64,000 nucleotides of DNA, from positions 248,001 through 312,000 of the forward strand of contig JARBJD010000036.1 in the NCBI GenBank assembly GCA_033064195.1, in the 5' to 3' direction. Each line of letters begins with the position of its first letter. Position 1 is the stretch's first letter. This document shows positions 50,424 to 59,529 of the stretch, in pieces. This DNA comes from Blattamonas nauphoetae. Taxonomy: Eukaryota; Preaxostyla; Oxymonadida. The notes under the pieces are model-generated. The model did no database searches and was not told the origin of the DNA. It worked only from the letters and a program-made list of their open reading frames with translations. The position numbers and the translations under genes are program-made.

Positions 50424-51500
50424 TCAGCCTCTAATAATAAGAAAGGAGTATGAAAACGAAGAAAACAGACTTTTGTCGTAGAAATTCCCCTGATTTCGGA
50501 CAACATGTTCGAGTCTCTTCATCCAGTTCCGATAAATGCGTATTCGATGGTGTCGCGTGAATCTTGACATCTCCTGGTTCAACCCCCTTGACAATTCTTC
50601 AATATTCTCAAACGTCCGACCCCTGAGACGATCTTTTAAAGTTCCAAAGATTGCAAAGTCACAAGGACTAATATCAGGCGAATAGGCTGGGTGTGGCATC
50701 ACTTCTATGTTGTTTTCTTGCAAATACCTGTTGACTTGTGCTGCACGATGTGGTGCAGCATTGTCAAAGTGGAGAATGATAGGTCCATTGAGATCGTCTT
50801 GATTGGTTAAATAGCGATCTAGTGGTTGAATAATGTTGTCGCGGAAATACCTTCCATTAATTGTCTGGTGCTGATCAAGTGGTTCGATCACAGGAGTGTG
50901 ATTAATGCCGAAAAAAATGGTAAACATAACCTTCTGCTGGAAGTGGCGAGGATCTTGAACTTCTGGACGATCCTCGCCTCTTCTCCCCATACATGTTTCA
51001 CCGGATAAGAGTAGTAGAATTGGGACTCATCCCCTGTGAAAATGTTTGACCACAGATTTCTTTGTCTAGCTCGAAGAATGTCAAGCATCTGGCGGGCACA
51101 TCGAACACGCTGAGCCTTGTCTGCTTCTGTGAGGACGTGTGGGACTGCTTGCGATGAAAGTTTTGTATATCCAGCTGCCTTTGTTGACTTTTTTTACAGT
51201 TTGTTGTGATGTCCGACATACTTTGGCAGCTTTCTTGGTGCTAATTTTTGGCTCACGCACAATTCTGTTCACGATCCGCCGACGTTTCACCAAATTTGGC
51301 GGTCTTCCAGGTGGTGACCTTGACTTAAGACTGAATGTGTTGGCTTCAAGGTTGCGCCAGTGTTTACGGATTGTTTTAGGACATGGAGGAAATTGGAGGT
51401 GGTCTCGAGCTTCACGAATACATCTTGCTACATCCCACCCCTTTCTGTGGCAGCTCTGTACATAAGAACGGTCCCTAATTCTGTACTCAGCGGTCACCAT
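50424..51500 (-). pseudogene. Mariner transposase with two frame breaks
   Basis: From ATG 51500 the N-terminal helix-turn-helix region includes CPKTIRKHWRNLEANTFSLK, a GRPP-type AT-hook (SPPGRPPNLVKRRR) and a second HTH, ISTKKAAKVCRTSQQTVKK. The catalytic domain shows the first aspartate in FTGDESQFYYSYP and the second in ILHFDNAAPHRA. The third is in HPAYSPDISPCDFAIF, 34 residues after the second, which is the mariner spacing (D,D34D). The frame shifts once near an A-run at about 51185 and once near a G/A-rich run at about 50990. Otherwise the sequence is open to the stop at 50424. It is transcribed opposite to the plus strand and lies wholly inside the element. Confidence 0.88.
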
Positions 51501-51680
51501 TGCTGATGTGGGGTTTGATCAATCTATTCAATGGCTTCCATCTGGACTAGGACAAATCCATCGAACAAGAATCCCGTATCCAATCAGTTTGTGTTTGATC
51601 TTCTCGATTTCATCGTTTCCATTGTGTTATTCAAGGGATTTTCTACTCGATACTGAACTGTCATTTCATCGTTGGTCTCG

Positions 51681-51869
51681 TTAACAATGTGGACTGTTTA
51701 GATGCCACCTTGCCCATCTTCGTTTGATGTCATCAATTTCATCCAAACTGAACACATCTTCATCTCCAGACCAAAGATCGGATGTGCGATCATGAAAGGA
51801 AAGCGTATCACAAAAGATTTCACACATATGGACTGACTCCCACCCGAAATCAATCGTACAATGATTCAA
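51681..51869 (-). CDS. Small ORF inside the mariner element (62 residues, doubtful)
   Basis: An ATG-initiated frame starts MNHCTIDFGWESVHMCEIFC and ends IKRRWARWHLNSPHC with a TAA stop. It is rich in Trp, Asp and Glu, is on the same strand as the transposase and lies 180 bp upstream of it. Simple mariners do not normally carry a second gene. It could be an N-terminal transposase exon, a passenger or chance. Confidence 0.25.
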   Translation of the reverse strand: MNHCTIDFGWESVHMCEIFCDTLSFHDRTSDLWSGDEDVFSLDEIDDIKRRWARWHLNSPHC

Positions 51870-52194
51870 CTGATAAATTCAGAATGTATCAGATGATAAG
51901 CCTCATTTATATTGTGTTCCCACTCATCGTGATGGTCACCCTCCGCTCGTCTCATCGTTGAACGATTATCACTCACTATTCCTGAAATCGGACGATTTTT
52001 ATTTGTGAAATCAGTATTTTAAATGTATACATGAAATAAGGTGCAAAGTGAAGTGAAAAAGACGTATTGATTCCGAAAATGGCAGAAAATCACGAAAAAA
52101 GCTTAAAAAAGGTGAAACTTGAACAGTAAGCTATCCGCTGGCTCTGTGTAAGCCTCTGTCTGGTATTGATCTTCGTCCTCATTCACTGAATAGT

Positions 52195-52233
52195 CAGAAA
52201 ACCTGAGGGGACATAATTAGTTCACCCCCTATA
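52195..52233 (-). repeat. Right terminal inverted repeat of the mariner element
   Basis: This is the reverse complement of the left repeat. The outer end reads gttcaccccctata on the plus strand. It has one mismatch over about 38 bases. Confidence 0.9.
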
Positions 52234-52585
52234 GTCGGGTACAACAAGTATTCTGGATTGAACGATGGTGAACTTGAGCAGTTCCAAATGAGATCGGATG
52301 GGAGAGTGAGAATGACAATGAACAAAGTGATTTGAAAGTGTGTACCGTCCGTCAGTTAATCGATTGGGAACGCGTTTTCGGCGCAAATCCCAAAAATGTC
52401 TCCTCGATGAATGATTGAGGTTCCTCCCACGTAGAACTGGTACAGCTGCTCACCTGGTTTCCTTTTTGAATTCAACTCCTCTTGGAACTGGTGGGTTGAT
52501 GCGTATTCGAAGAACATTGTTCAAAGATAGAATTCTCAAAACCTAGAGGCGAGGTCTGAATGAATGAAACGAAAGTCAAAAACAT
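52234..52585. other. Spacer, no gene seen
   Basis: About 350 bp lie between the transposon and the cysteine-rich pseudogene. No ORF with recognisable content and no repeat was seen. Confidence 0.45.
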
Positions 52586-53160
52586 CTACAAATCAGCATC
52601 AGAATGAGTTTGCTTGTAAATACATTCTCCACCTGATCTGCAAGGGCAGTTCATTGGGCAGTCGCATCCCGGACCGCATGGGCACTGTTCTTTTGGGGAT
52701 ACTCTTTCTGGCAGCTGCAATCCTTGGCGAACGCCCCTTTCGAGCGGCAGTCACTGACAGGCCCGCAAGTGTATTCTGTCCCACTTTTGTTTGCAGACAA
52801 CTTTTGAGAATTGGCATTTCGGCCCACATTGACAGCAGCGTCCACACTGACTCAACTGAGATTCGCAGCAGGTACCACATTGGCAGTTGGGAGAGCATCT
52901 CTTTGATTGTGAGGATGAGGATGGTCCGCATTGGCAATTCGGTCCACATGGACACGATGGTTTGGGAGTGAAGTAGATTAGCTTCGTGCACTCTTCTGGA
53001 GGGCAGAACTTGGAGTGGTTGGAGCGTGTGATCGTCGTCCTCCTCTTCCAGATGTCGCTCTTCTGGCTCGCACTTCTCTTAGTCGCAGCTGTCTCCGCAG
53101 CAGTCACAGTCTTCGCCTTTGCAGCATCCCTTGGCGCAGTCGTAGCCGACGACCCCTTTC
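52586..53160 (-). pseudogene. Cysteine-rich metallothionein-like gene, frame-broken
   Basis: Reading the minus strand, four Cys-dense stretches follow one another in different frames. They are CAKGCCKGEDCDCCGDSCD (about 53140-53085), CPCGPNCQCG with later RCCQCGPKCQ (about 52965-52800), CGPVSDCRSKGAFAKDCSC (about 52770-52715) and CPCGPGCDCPMNCPCRSGGE followed by CIYKQTHSDADL and TAG at 52586. The CxC and CCxC spacing is that of metallothioneins or other thiolate metal-binding proteins. No GT-AG introns rejoin the frames, and a stop follows the first block. I call it a decayed gene, though unrecognised introns remain possible. It lies just downstream of the truncated kinase on the same strand. 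Confidence 0.5.
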
Positions 53161-53181
53161 AAAGACACTCCGCGCGGTCAC

Positions 53182-53870
53182 TCAACGGTCTTTCTGTGGA
53201 CAGGGTGGAGTTGCGTCGAGTGTGAGATTATGCACATGCAACGGAGTGAGATCTTCATCCAGTCGTCTTCTTTCACCGTGTCGTGCACGAATTTCCTTGA
53301 GTCGAGATTGAGAGAGATGCAGCGATGGAGTTCCAACTGGTTCTTCGGAAAAGAACGGATGTTGGAGAGCCTGCTGAGCTGTTATGCGCTTCTTTGGATC
53401 CAACGTCAAAAGAGAGGCAAGAAGAGAGAACCCACTGTTGGTGAGCCCCATCATCTCCAGCCGGAAAGCGGGAGTTTTGATGAGAGGGAGTCGTTCCTGA
53501 TTCTGCTGTGTTTTCAGAATGAAGGAACCTGGGAGGGAATTAACCCCTGGCCACGTTTGTTCAGTAGGAAACCCAACAATGTTGAAGATATTTGCGAGAA
53601 CTCGCAGTTCATCGTGGCCGTTGAAGAGCAGCTTTCCCAAAACAAGTTCGGCAAGAATACAGCCACAAGCCCACATATCGAGAGCCGAAGTGTAAGCAGA
53701 ATCATCCATGAACATTTCTGGTGCGCGATAAACAGCAGTAGTTACAGTAGGAGTGATATTTCGGGCGGATTTCAATTTTTGTTGACTTTCCTGAACGCTT
53801 TTCCTTCTTTACGGATTTGAGAAGTTCAAGATCAAGATCGTCATCATCGTCCCATCTTGATCGTTTCATT
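53182..53870 (-). pseudogene. CDK-like (CMGC) protein kinase lacking its N-lobe and catalytic loop
   Basis: From 53775 to the TGA at 53182 the frame gives the C-terminal half of a CDK. It begins in the activation segment (NITPTVTTAVYRAPEMFMDD) and goes on through SALDMWACGCILAELVLGKL, NIFNIVGFPTEQTWPGVNSL and SLLTLDPKKRITAQQALQHP. The best family fit is CDK10/CDK11, by the GTPSE..WPG-like motif. The Gly-rich loop, the catalytic lysine, HRD and DFG are all missing. Upstream, ATG 53870 opens a different frame (MKRSRWDDDDDLDLELLKSV), which looks like a basic-acidic kinase N-terminus. Roughly 150-200 residues in between are gone, as if by deletion. The remnant cannot phosphorylate anything; whether it is expressed is unknown. 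Confidence 0.75.
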
Positions 53871-53882
53871 GAACATGGTCAT

Positions 53883-53947
53883 ATGGTCCGATCGAATTGG
53901 TGGACTCTGATCCCTTGCATGATTAGATCAACTGATGATCAAGTTGT
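53883..53947 (+). repeat. Direct repeat copy B (about 65 bp)
   Basis: It shares tggtccgatcgaa and ctctgatcccttgca with copy A at 49616-49680. It lies directly upstream of the kinase remnant's ATG (minus strand) and about 100 bp upstream of the CFAP97-like gene (plus strand). Confidence 0.55.
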
Positions 53948-54047
53948 GCAGTTGTACCCATTTGGAGGATAATTCTGTTTTTGCGAAGGATAAGTCGCTG
54001 TCTCCACAACAATTAAATTGAATTATGGACGGTTCAAAAATTTCGTT

Positions 54048-54644
54048 ATGTCAGCTGGAAGACCGGTTTCTAACAAAATTCTTGCACGAAAATGGAAAGA
54101 CATGGATGATGAACGACATCGGAAGAACCTTTCACAAATAAAGTCATCTATAGATAATAAACCACCCAAGAAATATTCTCATCTCGATACACGTCTCAAA
54201 AAGAAACAAATGGAAGAAGGTGTGAATTTTTCGTCTTCATGATGTGAAATTATCGGATAATTTCAGAACGAAATAGTCAGATACAACGAGATAACACGAT
54301 TCTCTTGGCAAAGATGGCAGAAATTGCCACTTCTGATGGATTAATTGATAATTCTCCACCAGAAAAAGAATCATCATCCTTGAACTATCCTTATAAAAAG
54401 AGAGAGTCAGAAAGAATCGAGGAAGAGAACCAAGTCTACATTTTTATCTTCAACATTCTCATTCCAGAAACTTCTTGGAGTGATGCTAAAACAGAAAGGA
54501 GTGATGGACTTTCGGAGTATGGATCGGGATTGGGAAAAAAACAAGACATATGCATCTCAAATTAGGCAATACCCATCACGGTTTCTCCCTGTTACATTCA
54601 TCAATCCTTCAGCCCAAAATCTCAAACACAAAATCGACCGATGA
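54048..54644 (+). CDS. CFAP97 / Hemingway-like ciliary protein, three exons
   Basis: Exons are 54048-54219, 54267-54433 and 54468-54644 (171 residues, TGA). The conserved CFAP97 core is plain: NKPPKKYSHLDTRLKKKQME, continuing across the intron into ERNSQIQRDNTILLAKMAEI. Animal CFAP97 proteins read 'PP..YPHL...KK.Q.EEER...I.R.N..LL.KM..I' there. The family is needed for normal axonemes in flies and mammals and is found almost only in ciliated lineages. A helical C-terminal part, KLLGVMLKQKGVMDFRSMDR, follows. The stop overlaps the ATG of the next ORF (ATGA). The upstream start is chosen at MSAGRPVSNKILARKW. Confidence 0.82.
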
Positions 54645-55036
54645 GTCAAACTCAGCGAGGGCAAAGTGGCAGCGGTGAGAAGAGATCGAGATCTGGACCA
54701 GAATCTCGAACTTCAATGAGAAATCAATCTCGGACACAATCACGCACCCAAAGTACTCCTGGGCAGTCATCTCCCGGAAAGGGACCAGGAGGAAGGCAAG
54801 CAAAACCAAAACAAACACCCCCTGTCATTAATAAAAAGACAAAGAAGGATCCTCAACCGACTCCCGAGGAAGAGTCTGATTCCGAAGATTATGCAGCTTC
54901 ACAGAAAGTCAGACAAGAGAAATCTGAATCAGAAGAGTCAAACGAAAGTCCGGAACAATCTCCTGATTCTGTGTTGCAGCAGGACACGGAAAGAAATGAA
55001 GAAGAATCTCAAACGAAAGAAAGTACCAGTGCATGA
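54641..55036 (+). CDS. Small disordered Ser/Gln/Glu-rich ORF overlapping the CFAP97-like stop
   Basis: The frame starts at ATG 54641 inside an ATGA overlap and runs 131 residues. It is basic and Ser/Gln-rich at first (SQTQRGQSGSGEKRSRSG), Lys/Pro-rich in the middle, and acidic with S-E-S-E patches at the end. No domain is recognised. A four-base stop/start overlap is not normal for separate eukaryotic genes. It is either a genuine extension of CFAP97 in which the frame was lost or shifted, or a downstream ORF reached by reinitiation. Confidence 0.5.
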   Translation: MSQTQRGQSGSGEKRSRSGPESRTSMRNQSRTQSRTQSTPGQSSPGKGPGGRQAKPKQTPPVINKKTKKDPQPTPEEESDSEDYAASQKVRQEKSESEESNESPEQSPDSVLQQDTERNEEESQTKESTSA

Positions 55037-55284
55037 TCACTCGTCAGACCCACGCATCTTATCTGACCTATCTTATTGCTTCATTTTTCTTTATTGTTGA
55101 GCCAAATTTCTTCGTTTTGAGACAGCTTCATCTTCTTTTTTCTTCATTCGCACTTCAGACCATCTTTCTTTCAATCACAATTGTACGCAATGTTAATCAG
55201 CCGCATAAGTGAATGGATGAGTGAGCATTTCGAGAAAGCGACCCAATTCAAGATTATTTTCTGTGAAATGTTTCGAAACGGAAA

Positions 55285-56465
55285 TTATCCAAAGCGAGAA
55301 TCAAGAAGGAAGTTGATGGCATGAGAAACATTCTTTTCACAAGCCAAATAAGCTTCGAGTGCTTCGTCGTGAGTCACTGACGTGTTCTCGATGATCTGTC
55401 TGATGTTGATTTCGTCTTGTTGATTGAGATGGATATCGACAGCCTCATCTCGCAACATTGCGGGTTGTTCAGTTTCCGGAGACATCTGACGTGGAGCAGG
55501 ATTGAAGGAGGGAGTGTGGGTCTCGGGGCTGTCTCGGTAGACGGAGTGTGTGTGAGTGTCAACAGGCAGAAAAGCGTCGAGGAGGTCGTCAACATGAGTT
55601 TGCTCGTCATCATCTGTGTCGCTGTCACCAAAATCAAACATGTGCGGGTGGTTCATTGACTCAACAAATGGTGTGAACGTGTCAACTGGCTTCCCTGTGA
55701 CGATAGAAAGAAAATCAAGAGGCTGCGACTTCATGGCTGGGACAAGAGAAGGGTGATTGGCGGCAATGCCTCTGGTAATATGGACCAAATTTGTCTCATC
55801 GAGTTCGATGAGGCCTTGGATTTCCTTCAATTGTGAATGATTCCGCAGGAGATGGAAGGGGTCGTTGATGGGTACGACTTCAGGTTTTTGTTCGTTCTTC
55901 CGTGGTGCCATTGGCATCGCTGTCTCAGCACTTACTGGGGGAGGTTGAATGGGAGTGTTAAAAGCTTCCTGTGATGCATCTTTTTCTGAATTCTTCAGGA
56001 TCGGTTGTCGAATTGTTAGTGGTGCCTGTGGTGATGGTGTTGGGGGGTGAGGAGAATTTTCCTTTGGTATCTGACTTTGAGGTGGGTTTTGCTGTGTTTT
56101 CTTTCTCTGTGAAATACATCAGAAGGAGTATACAGAGAAAGATGGATGAAAAGTTAATGAGTGAATGTCAAACAGGCTTTGCAACAAGAAGGAGTTGAGT
56201 GGCTTCAGTCTAAACGAAAATGACCATATAATGTTGTGGAATGAAATAATTTGTTGTTAAATTGAACAAAGAAAGGAGAAACGATCCCAAGAGAAATGAG
56301 AGTGGAACTGTCTTGAAGTTGCTTTCCATCGGACAGAATTTTCATGGAATCGGCGGCTAGATCATATTTTTGTGCGAGTTCCTGTTTCAAATCCACCACT
56401 GTCTGATTGTGATCGATCGAGACAGAGAAAGATTTGTTTGCCAACGTTTTCAGTGTAATGTTCAT
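55285..56465 (-). CDS. RAD23-like ubiquitin receptor, three exons
   Basis: RAD23 shuttles ubiquitinated proteins to the proteasome and stabilises XPC/Rad4 in nucleotide-excision repair. Exons from the 5' end are 56465-56283, 56209-56174 and 56106-55285 (346 residues). The N-terminal ubiquitin-like domain is MNITLKTLANKSFSVSIDHN and onward to LISLGI. A Pro/Gln-rich linker follows. The STI1/XPC-binding domain is FHLLRNHSQLKEIQGLIELD to FLSIVTGKP. The C-terminal UBA is IRQIIENTSVTHDEALEAYL, then ACEKNVSHAINFLLDSRFG. The usual first UBA between the UBL and XPC domains is not seen. It is divergent from COG8, with 144 bp between starts. Confidence 0.85.
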
Positions 56466-56609
56466 TCTGACAGAATTAATGTGAAAAATGCATGCAACAA
56501 GTCGAATAGAATCCAAAAAGTGAACTGATTGTTTCACTTGCCGCTGTGGTAAAAAGATTGACGAAAAAGAAACTTTGTGGGTTGCTGAAGGTTCTCTCTC
56601 ACTTTCACC
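56466..56609. promoter_or_regulatory. Divergent promoter interval between RAD23 and COG8
   Basis: These 144 bases separate two clear, opposite start codons, so both promoters must lie here. No definite core element was identified. Confidence 0.5.
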
Positions 56610-59255
56610 ATGAATCAACACCCACAACCCCATCTTGAGAATTCATCAGGAGCGTTGATTGATGTGGCTTATCAAAAAACATTGGATGACTTATACCAAT
56701 CTTTGAGAGTCATTCAACAACGAAAACAAACTCTCTCCTCACACATCAACAAATTGAGTTTGAACAACAGCGATTCGTTTCAGTCAATAAAACTATCGAG
56801 CGAAGCAGTTGGATCCAATTTTTCAGAAATTTCCGACAAATATAACCAAATAAACTCCGTTGAACTACCACATCTGAAGACAACTATTTCTGAAGTCCCA
56901 TCAGCGATCAAAAATGCAAAATTGTCAATAAATCAGATTCAACTGAATCTCCCCCACTTTCACTATGTTGATACAGTCCGGAAAACTCCAATTGTGTTGA
57001 AAACTTGCCTCGACAAGGAAGACTACAACGAAGCCGTCGTTATTCTCGCGGATTTGACGAATATCGCCCAACTTTACTGGTCAAATCCATTGATAGTCGA
57101 TGTTATCCGGGAATGTGATGAAATTATTACACAAACGAACGAGAATTTATTGAAATTGTTGTCCACAGAAAACAACGATTCTCTCTCGTCTTTATCGAAT
57201 CTTCGTTACCCCTCTCTTTCTCAAGTCACAAAAACGATCACTTCTATCCGTCGATTTGATATTGTCAAACTTGATCGCATTTTCAATGCTTATTTTACGT
57301 CTCAAACGAGAATCATCACGTCATCTTTCTTATCCTCTTTTCAACTCTCACTAAATTCCTCGCCCACGAACAATAACTCGTTTTACCTTGAATCAATGAA
57401 GCCAACACAGGCTATTCTCACTTTTCTCCCATCTCTTGTCGAGAAATTGAACCGGACGAAATTATATGTTTCTGCGCTATTCAAAGAAACCAAATCTTCT
57501 CCCATCTCATCCTCAGATATCCCTTCCTCTCTCGTGCGATCGACTGACAAGTCTCCATGCTCTTTCGGAACAAAACACGGGAACACCACGCAGCCAGTCT
57601 CGATCGTTCTCTCATCGATAGTCAGAGAAATCCAGCAGTTTCTGATAAACTCAGAGTTTTCATCGACTGAAAGGACTTCATTTTGGCCTCAATTCACAGA
57701 TAGGATCAGAACGTCGAAGGAAACGTTTGCAGTTCCCGTCGATCCAAAGAATCCCACTTATCAGCAGAGATCGACCACCTCAATTTCAGACACGATTACT
57801 ATTTTCAGAAGCCTGCTGTCATTGTTCTCTGTCGATGCCGATGCATATCTCCTTCTCGATGCAGCCAACCCAACGTCGTTTCTCTCATCAATCCTCCCGC
57901 CACACCTCTCTCCTGCACCGTTCAAAGCAGCACTTGATCGACTCTGCACCTCAATCGGACTGACACGACAGACTTTCACCTCATTTTCTTTCAGTTCACC
58001 AATCATCAACCCAGTCCCACATCATCACAGGGATCAGCAAGTCTCCGCATCAGTCTTTCTCGAGGATTGGTCAGTCGAACAAATCCATCAAGCTCTTCAC
58101 ATGATTCAGGAATTTCTTGTTCAAACCGTTGGATTGGAGCCGATGGAATCTTCTTCTTTCACCTTCACACTCCATACCACACAACCTGGTTCTCTCTGGA
58201 TTCCCTTCACCTCTGCCAGCTCCAATTCTGAGAATCCAACTGTTTCCTTTGTCATGTCTCAGTTCAATCCCACCATTTTCAGGCAAATATCAACAGCACC
58301 TCAGAATCCAGTCACTTTTTCGTTCATCTTCAAGCTCAGTAATTCCCTCTCAAAGCTCATCCCATGTTTCCCATCGCTCATCCAAACAGAATCAACGATT
58401 GCCTCGCTTACGTCAAGGGTCTCGGAAATTGTTTCTGAAGCGTTTTCCTCGTTGTTCCTCAGAACGCTGTACTTGTTCGTCTCAACGTTCTCAGCATCAT
58501 TGGCCACTTTTGATTGGATGACGCAGAGTGCTTCCGTCTCGAACGAAGAGCAGCCTCTCTTCCCGTTTCCTCCGCTGTTGTCTTTGTATAACTCGCTGTC
58601 TCTTCTGATCACCCAGTTTCAGCCATTTCTTTCATCTCCCAATTTTGTCTTCACAACTTCCACACTCAGCGCGATCTTGGAATCTATCTCACTCTTCCAT
58701 TCGGCGATTGTGTCGCTCACACTATTCTCATCAGCATTCAGTTTCAGTCAGAGAATCTTGGGATTGATTGGAGACGATGACAAACCGGAGACTGTGGACA
58801 AGATTCCCCTCCATCCTACTGTCCCGTCTGCTGCCGAGTTGTGGACAGGTCTGCTTTTTTCTCTTGTTTATCAACTTCCATCATTTACTCTTTCATCAGC
58901 TAATTCAAAGCCGTTTCTTCGCCTCTCTCCAATTACGCCACTGTCATCGTTTGTGTCGCCATTGGAATCTCTCGCTGCATCTCATTCACAACTATCGAGC
59001 ACCGATCCACCTCAAACCTTCTTCTCTGCTTCTCTGCCTCCCTTCATCCCGTTCACCTCCGCTCTCATCTCTCACATTCTTCCACTCTGGAACACACTGT
59101 CTCCGCTGTTCTCAGCTGCCGAGAACCCCGACTTTGTATCCAATCAGATCAGGACAGTATCTGACCTCTTGTCACCTTTCCAGCAAGTTCTTCAAGTATC
59201 CCCTTCAATCGATCCGTTTGATGACGATTTTGACTTCGACTTGGACCCTGAATGA
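56610..59255 (+). CDS. Conserved oligomeric Golgi complex subunit 8 (COG8)-like, single exon
   Basis: COG8 links the two lobes of the COG tether for retrograde traffic within the Golgi. The frame is 881 residues with no intron. The N-terminal 130 residues form a long coiled coil (QKTLDDLYQSLRVIQQRKQT onward). Next comes a stretch with the COG8 pattern 'L.LP.L...C...G.Y.EA..L': IQLNLPHFHYVDTVRKTPIV and LKTCLDKEDYNEAVVILADL. This is followed by LSQVTKTITSIRRFDIVKLD, matching '..VI..LRRMD....ELR..FL..R'. The rest is helical with Ser/Phe-rich divergence, and an acidic end FDDDFDFDLDPE. The assignment rests on the first third. Another COG/exocyst-type (CATCHR) subunit is the alternative. Confidence 0.65.
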   Translation: MNQHPQPHLENSSGALIDVAYQKTLDDLYQSLRVIQQRKQTLSSHINKLSLNNSDSFQSIKLSSEAVGSNFSEISDKYNQINSVELPHLKTTISEVPSAIKNAKLSINQIQLNLPHFHYVDTVRKTPIVLKTCLDKEDYNEAVVILADLTNIAQLYWSNPLIVDVIRECDEIITQTNENLLKLLSTENNDSLSSLSNLRYPSLSQVTKTITSIRRFDIVKLDRIFNAYFTSQTRIITSSFLSSFQLSLNSSPTNNNSFYLESMKPTQAILTFLPSLVEKLNRTKLYVSALFKETKSSPISSSDIPSSLVRSTDKSPCSFGTKHGNTTQPVSIVLSSIVREIQQFLINSEFSSTERTSFWPQFTDRIRTSKETFAVPVDPKNPTYQQRSTTSISDTITIFRSLLSLFSVDADAYLLLDAANPTSFLSSILPPHLSPAPFKAALDRLCTSIGLTRQTFTSFSFSSPIINPVPHHHRDQQVSASVFLEDWSVEQIHQALHMIQEFLVQTVGLEPMESSSFTFTLHTTQPGSLWIPFTSASSNSENPTVSFVMSQFNPTIFRQISTAPQNPVTFSFIFKLSNSLSKLIPCFPSLIQTESTIASLTSRVSEIVSEAFSSLFLRTLYLFVSTFSASLATFDWMTQSASVSNEEQPLFPFPPLLSLYNSLSLLITQFQPFLSSPNFVFTTSTLSAILESISLFHSAIVSLTLFSSAFSFSQRILGLIGDDDKPETVDKIPLHPTVPSAAELWTGLLFSLVYQLPSFTLSSANSKPFLRLSPITPLSSFVSPLESLAASHSQLSSTDPPQTFFSASLPPFIPFTSALISHILPLWNTLSPLFSAAENPDFVSNQIRTVSDLLSPFQQVLQVSPSIDPFDDDFDFDLDPE

Positions 59256-59529
59256 GATTGCCACGACACTCAAACCTCAATAGACAACATGCAGAATGGT
59301 TCGATCTTGTCAGTGAGAACATGTCTGACAGCATCGTCCAAGCGGACCGCCAAGAGTGTTCGACAAGAAACAGACACGAGAGAAGCACTTTCAATGATTA
59401 GGGCAAGATCGTTCTCCATTCACATTTCATCAACTGTTTTACCCAAGGAGAAAAGGAAGATGATGGAACAAAATAAGAAATTGAGATGTTTCATGAATAA
59501 AAAGCTATGGATGAGATGAAAGAAAGAGG

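Larger units (their letters stand above)
50064..52231 (-). mobile_element. Tc1/mariner-superfamily DNA transposon (mariner type, DD34D), about 2.17 kb
   Basis: The element is bounded by near-perfect inverted repeats (50062-50100 and 52195-52233) flanked by TA. It contains a minus-strand transposase with the mariner catalytic triad. It is longer than the usual 1.3 kb. About 360 bp lie between the left repeat and the transposase stop, and about 690 bp between the transposase start and the right repeat. The latter part holds a small ORF (51681-51869). TIRs this similar suggest a fairly young insertion, but the transposase has two frame breaks, so this copy is probably not autonomous. Confidence 0.88.

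Noticed and set aside
49616-53947. The two direct repeats as LTRs of a retroelement
   Set aside because: They are only about 65 bp, weakly alike, lack TG...CA ends, and no reverse transcriptase, integrase or capsid sequence lies between them.
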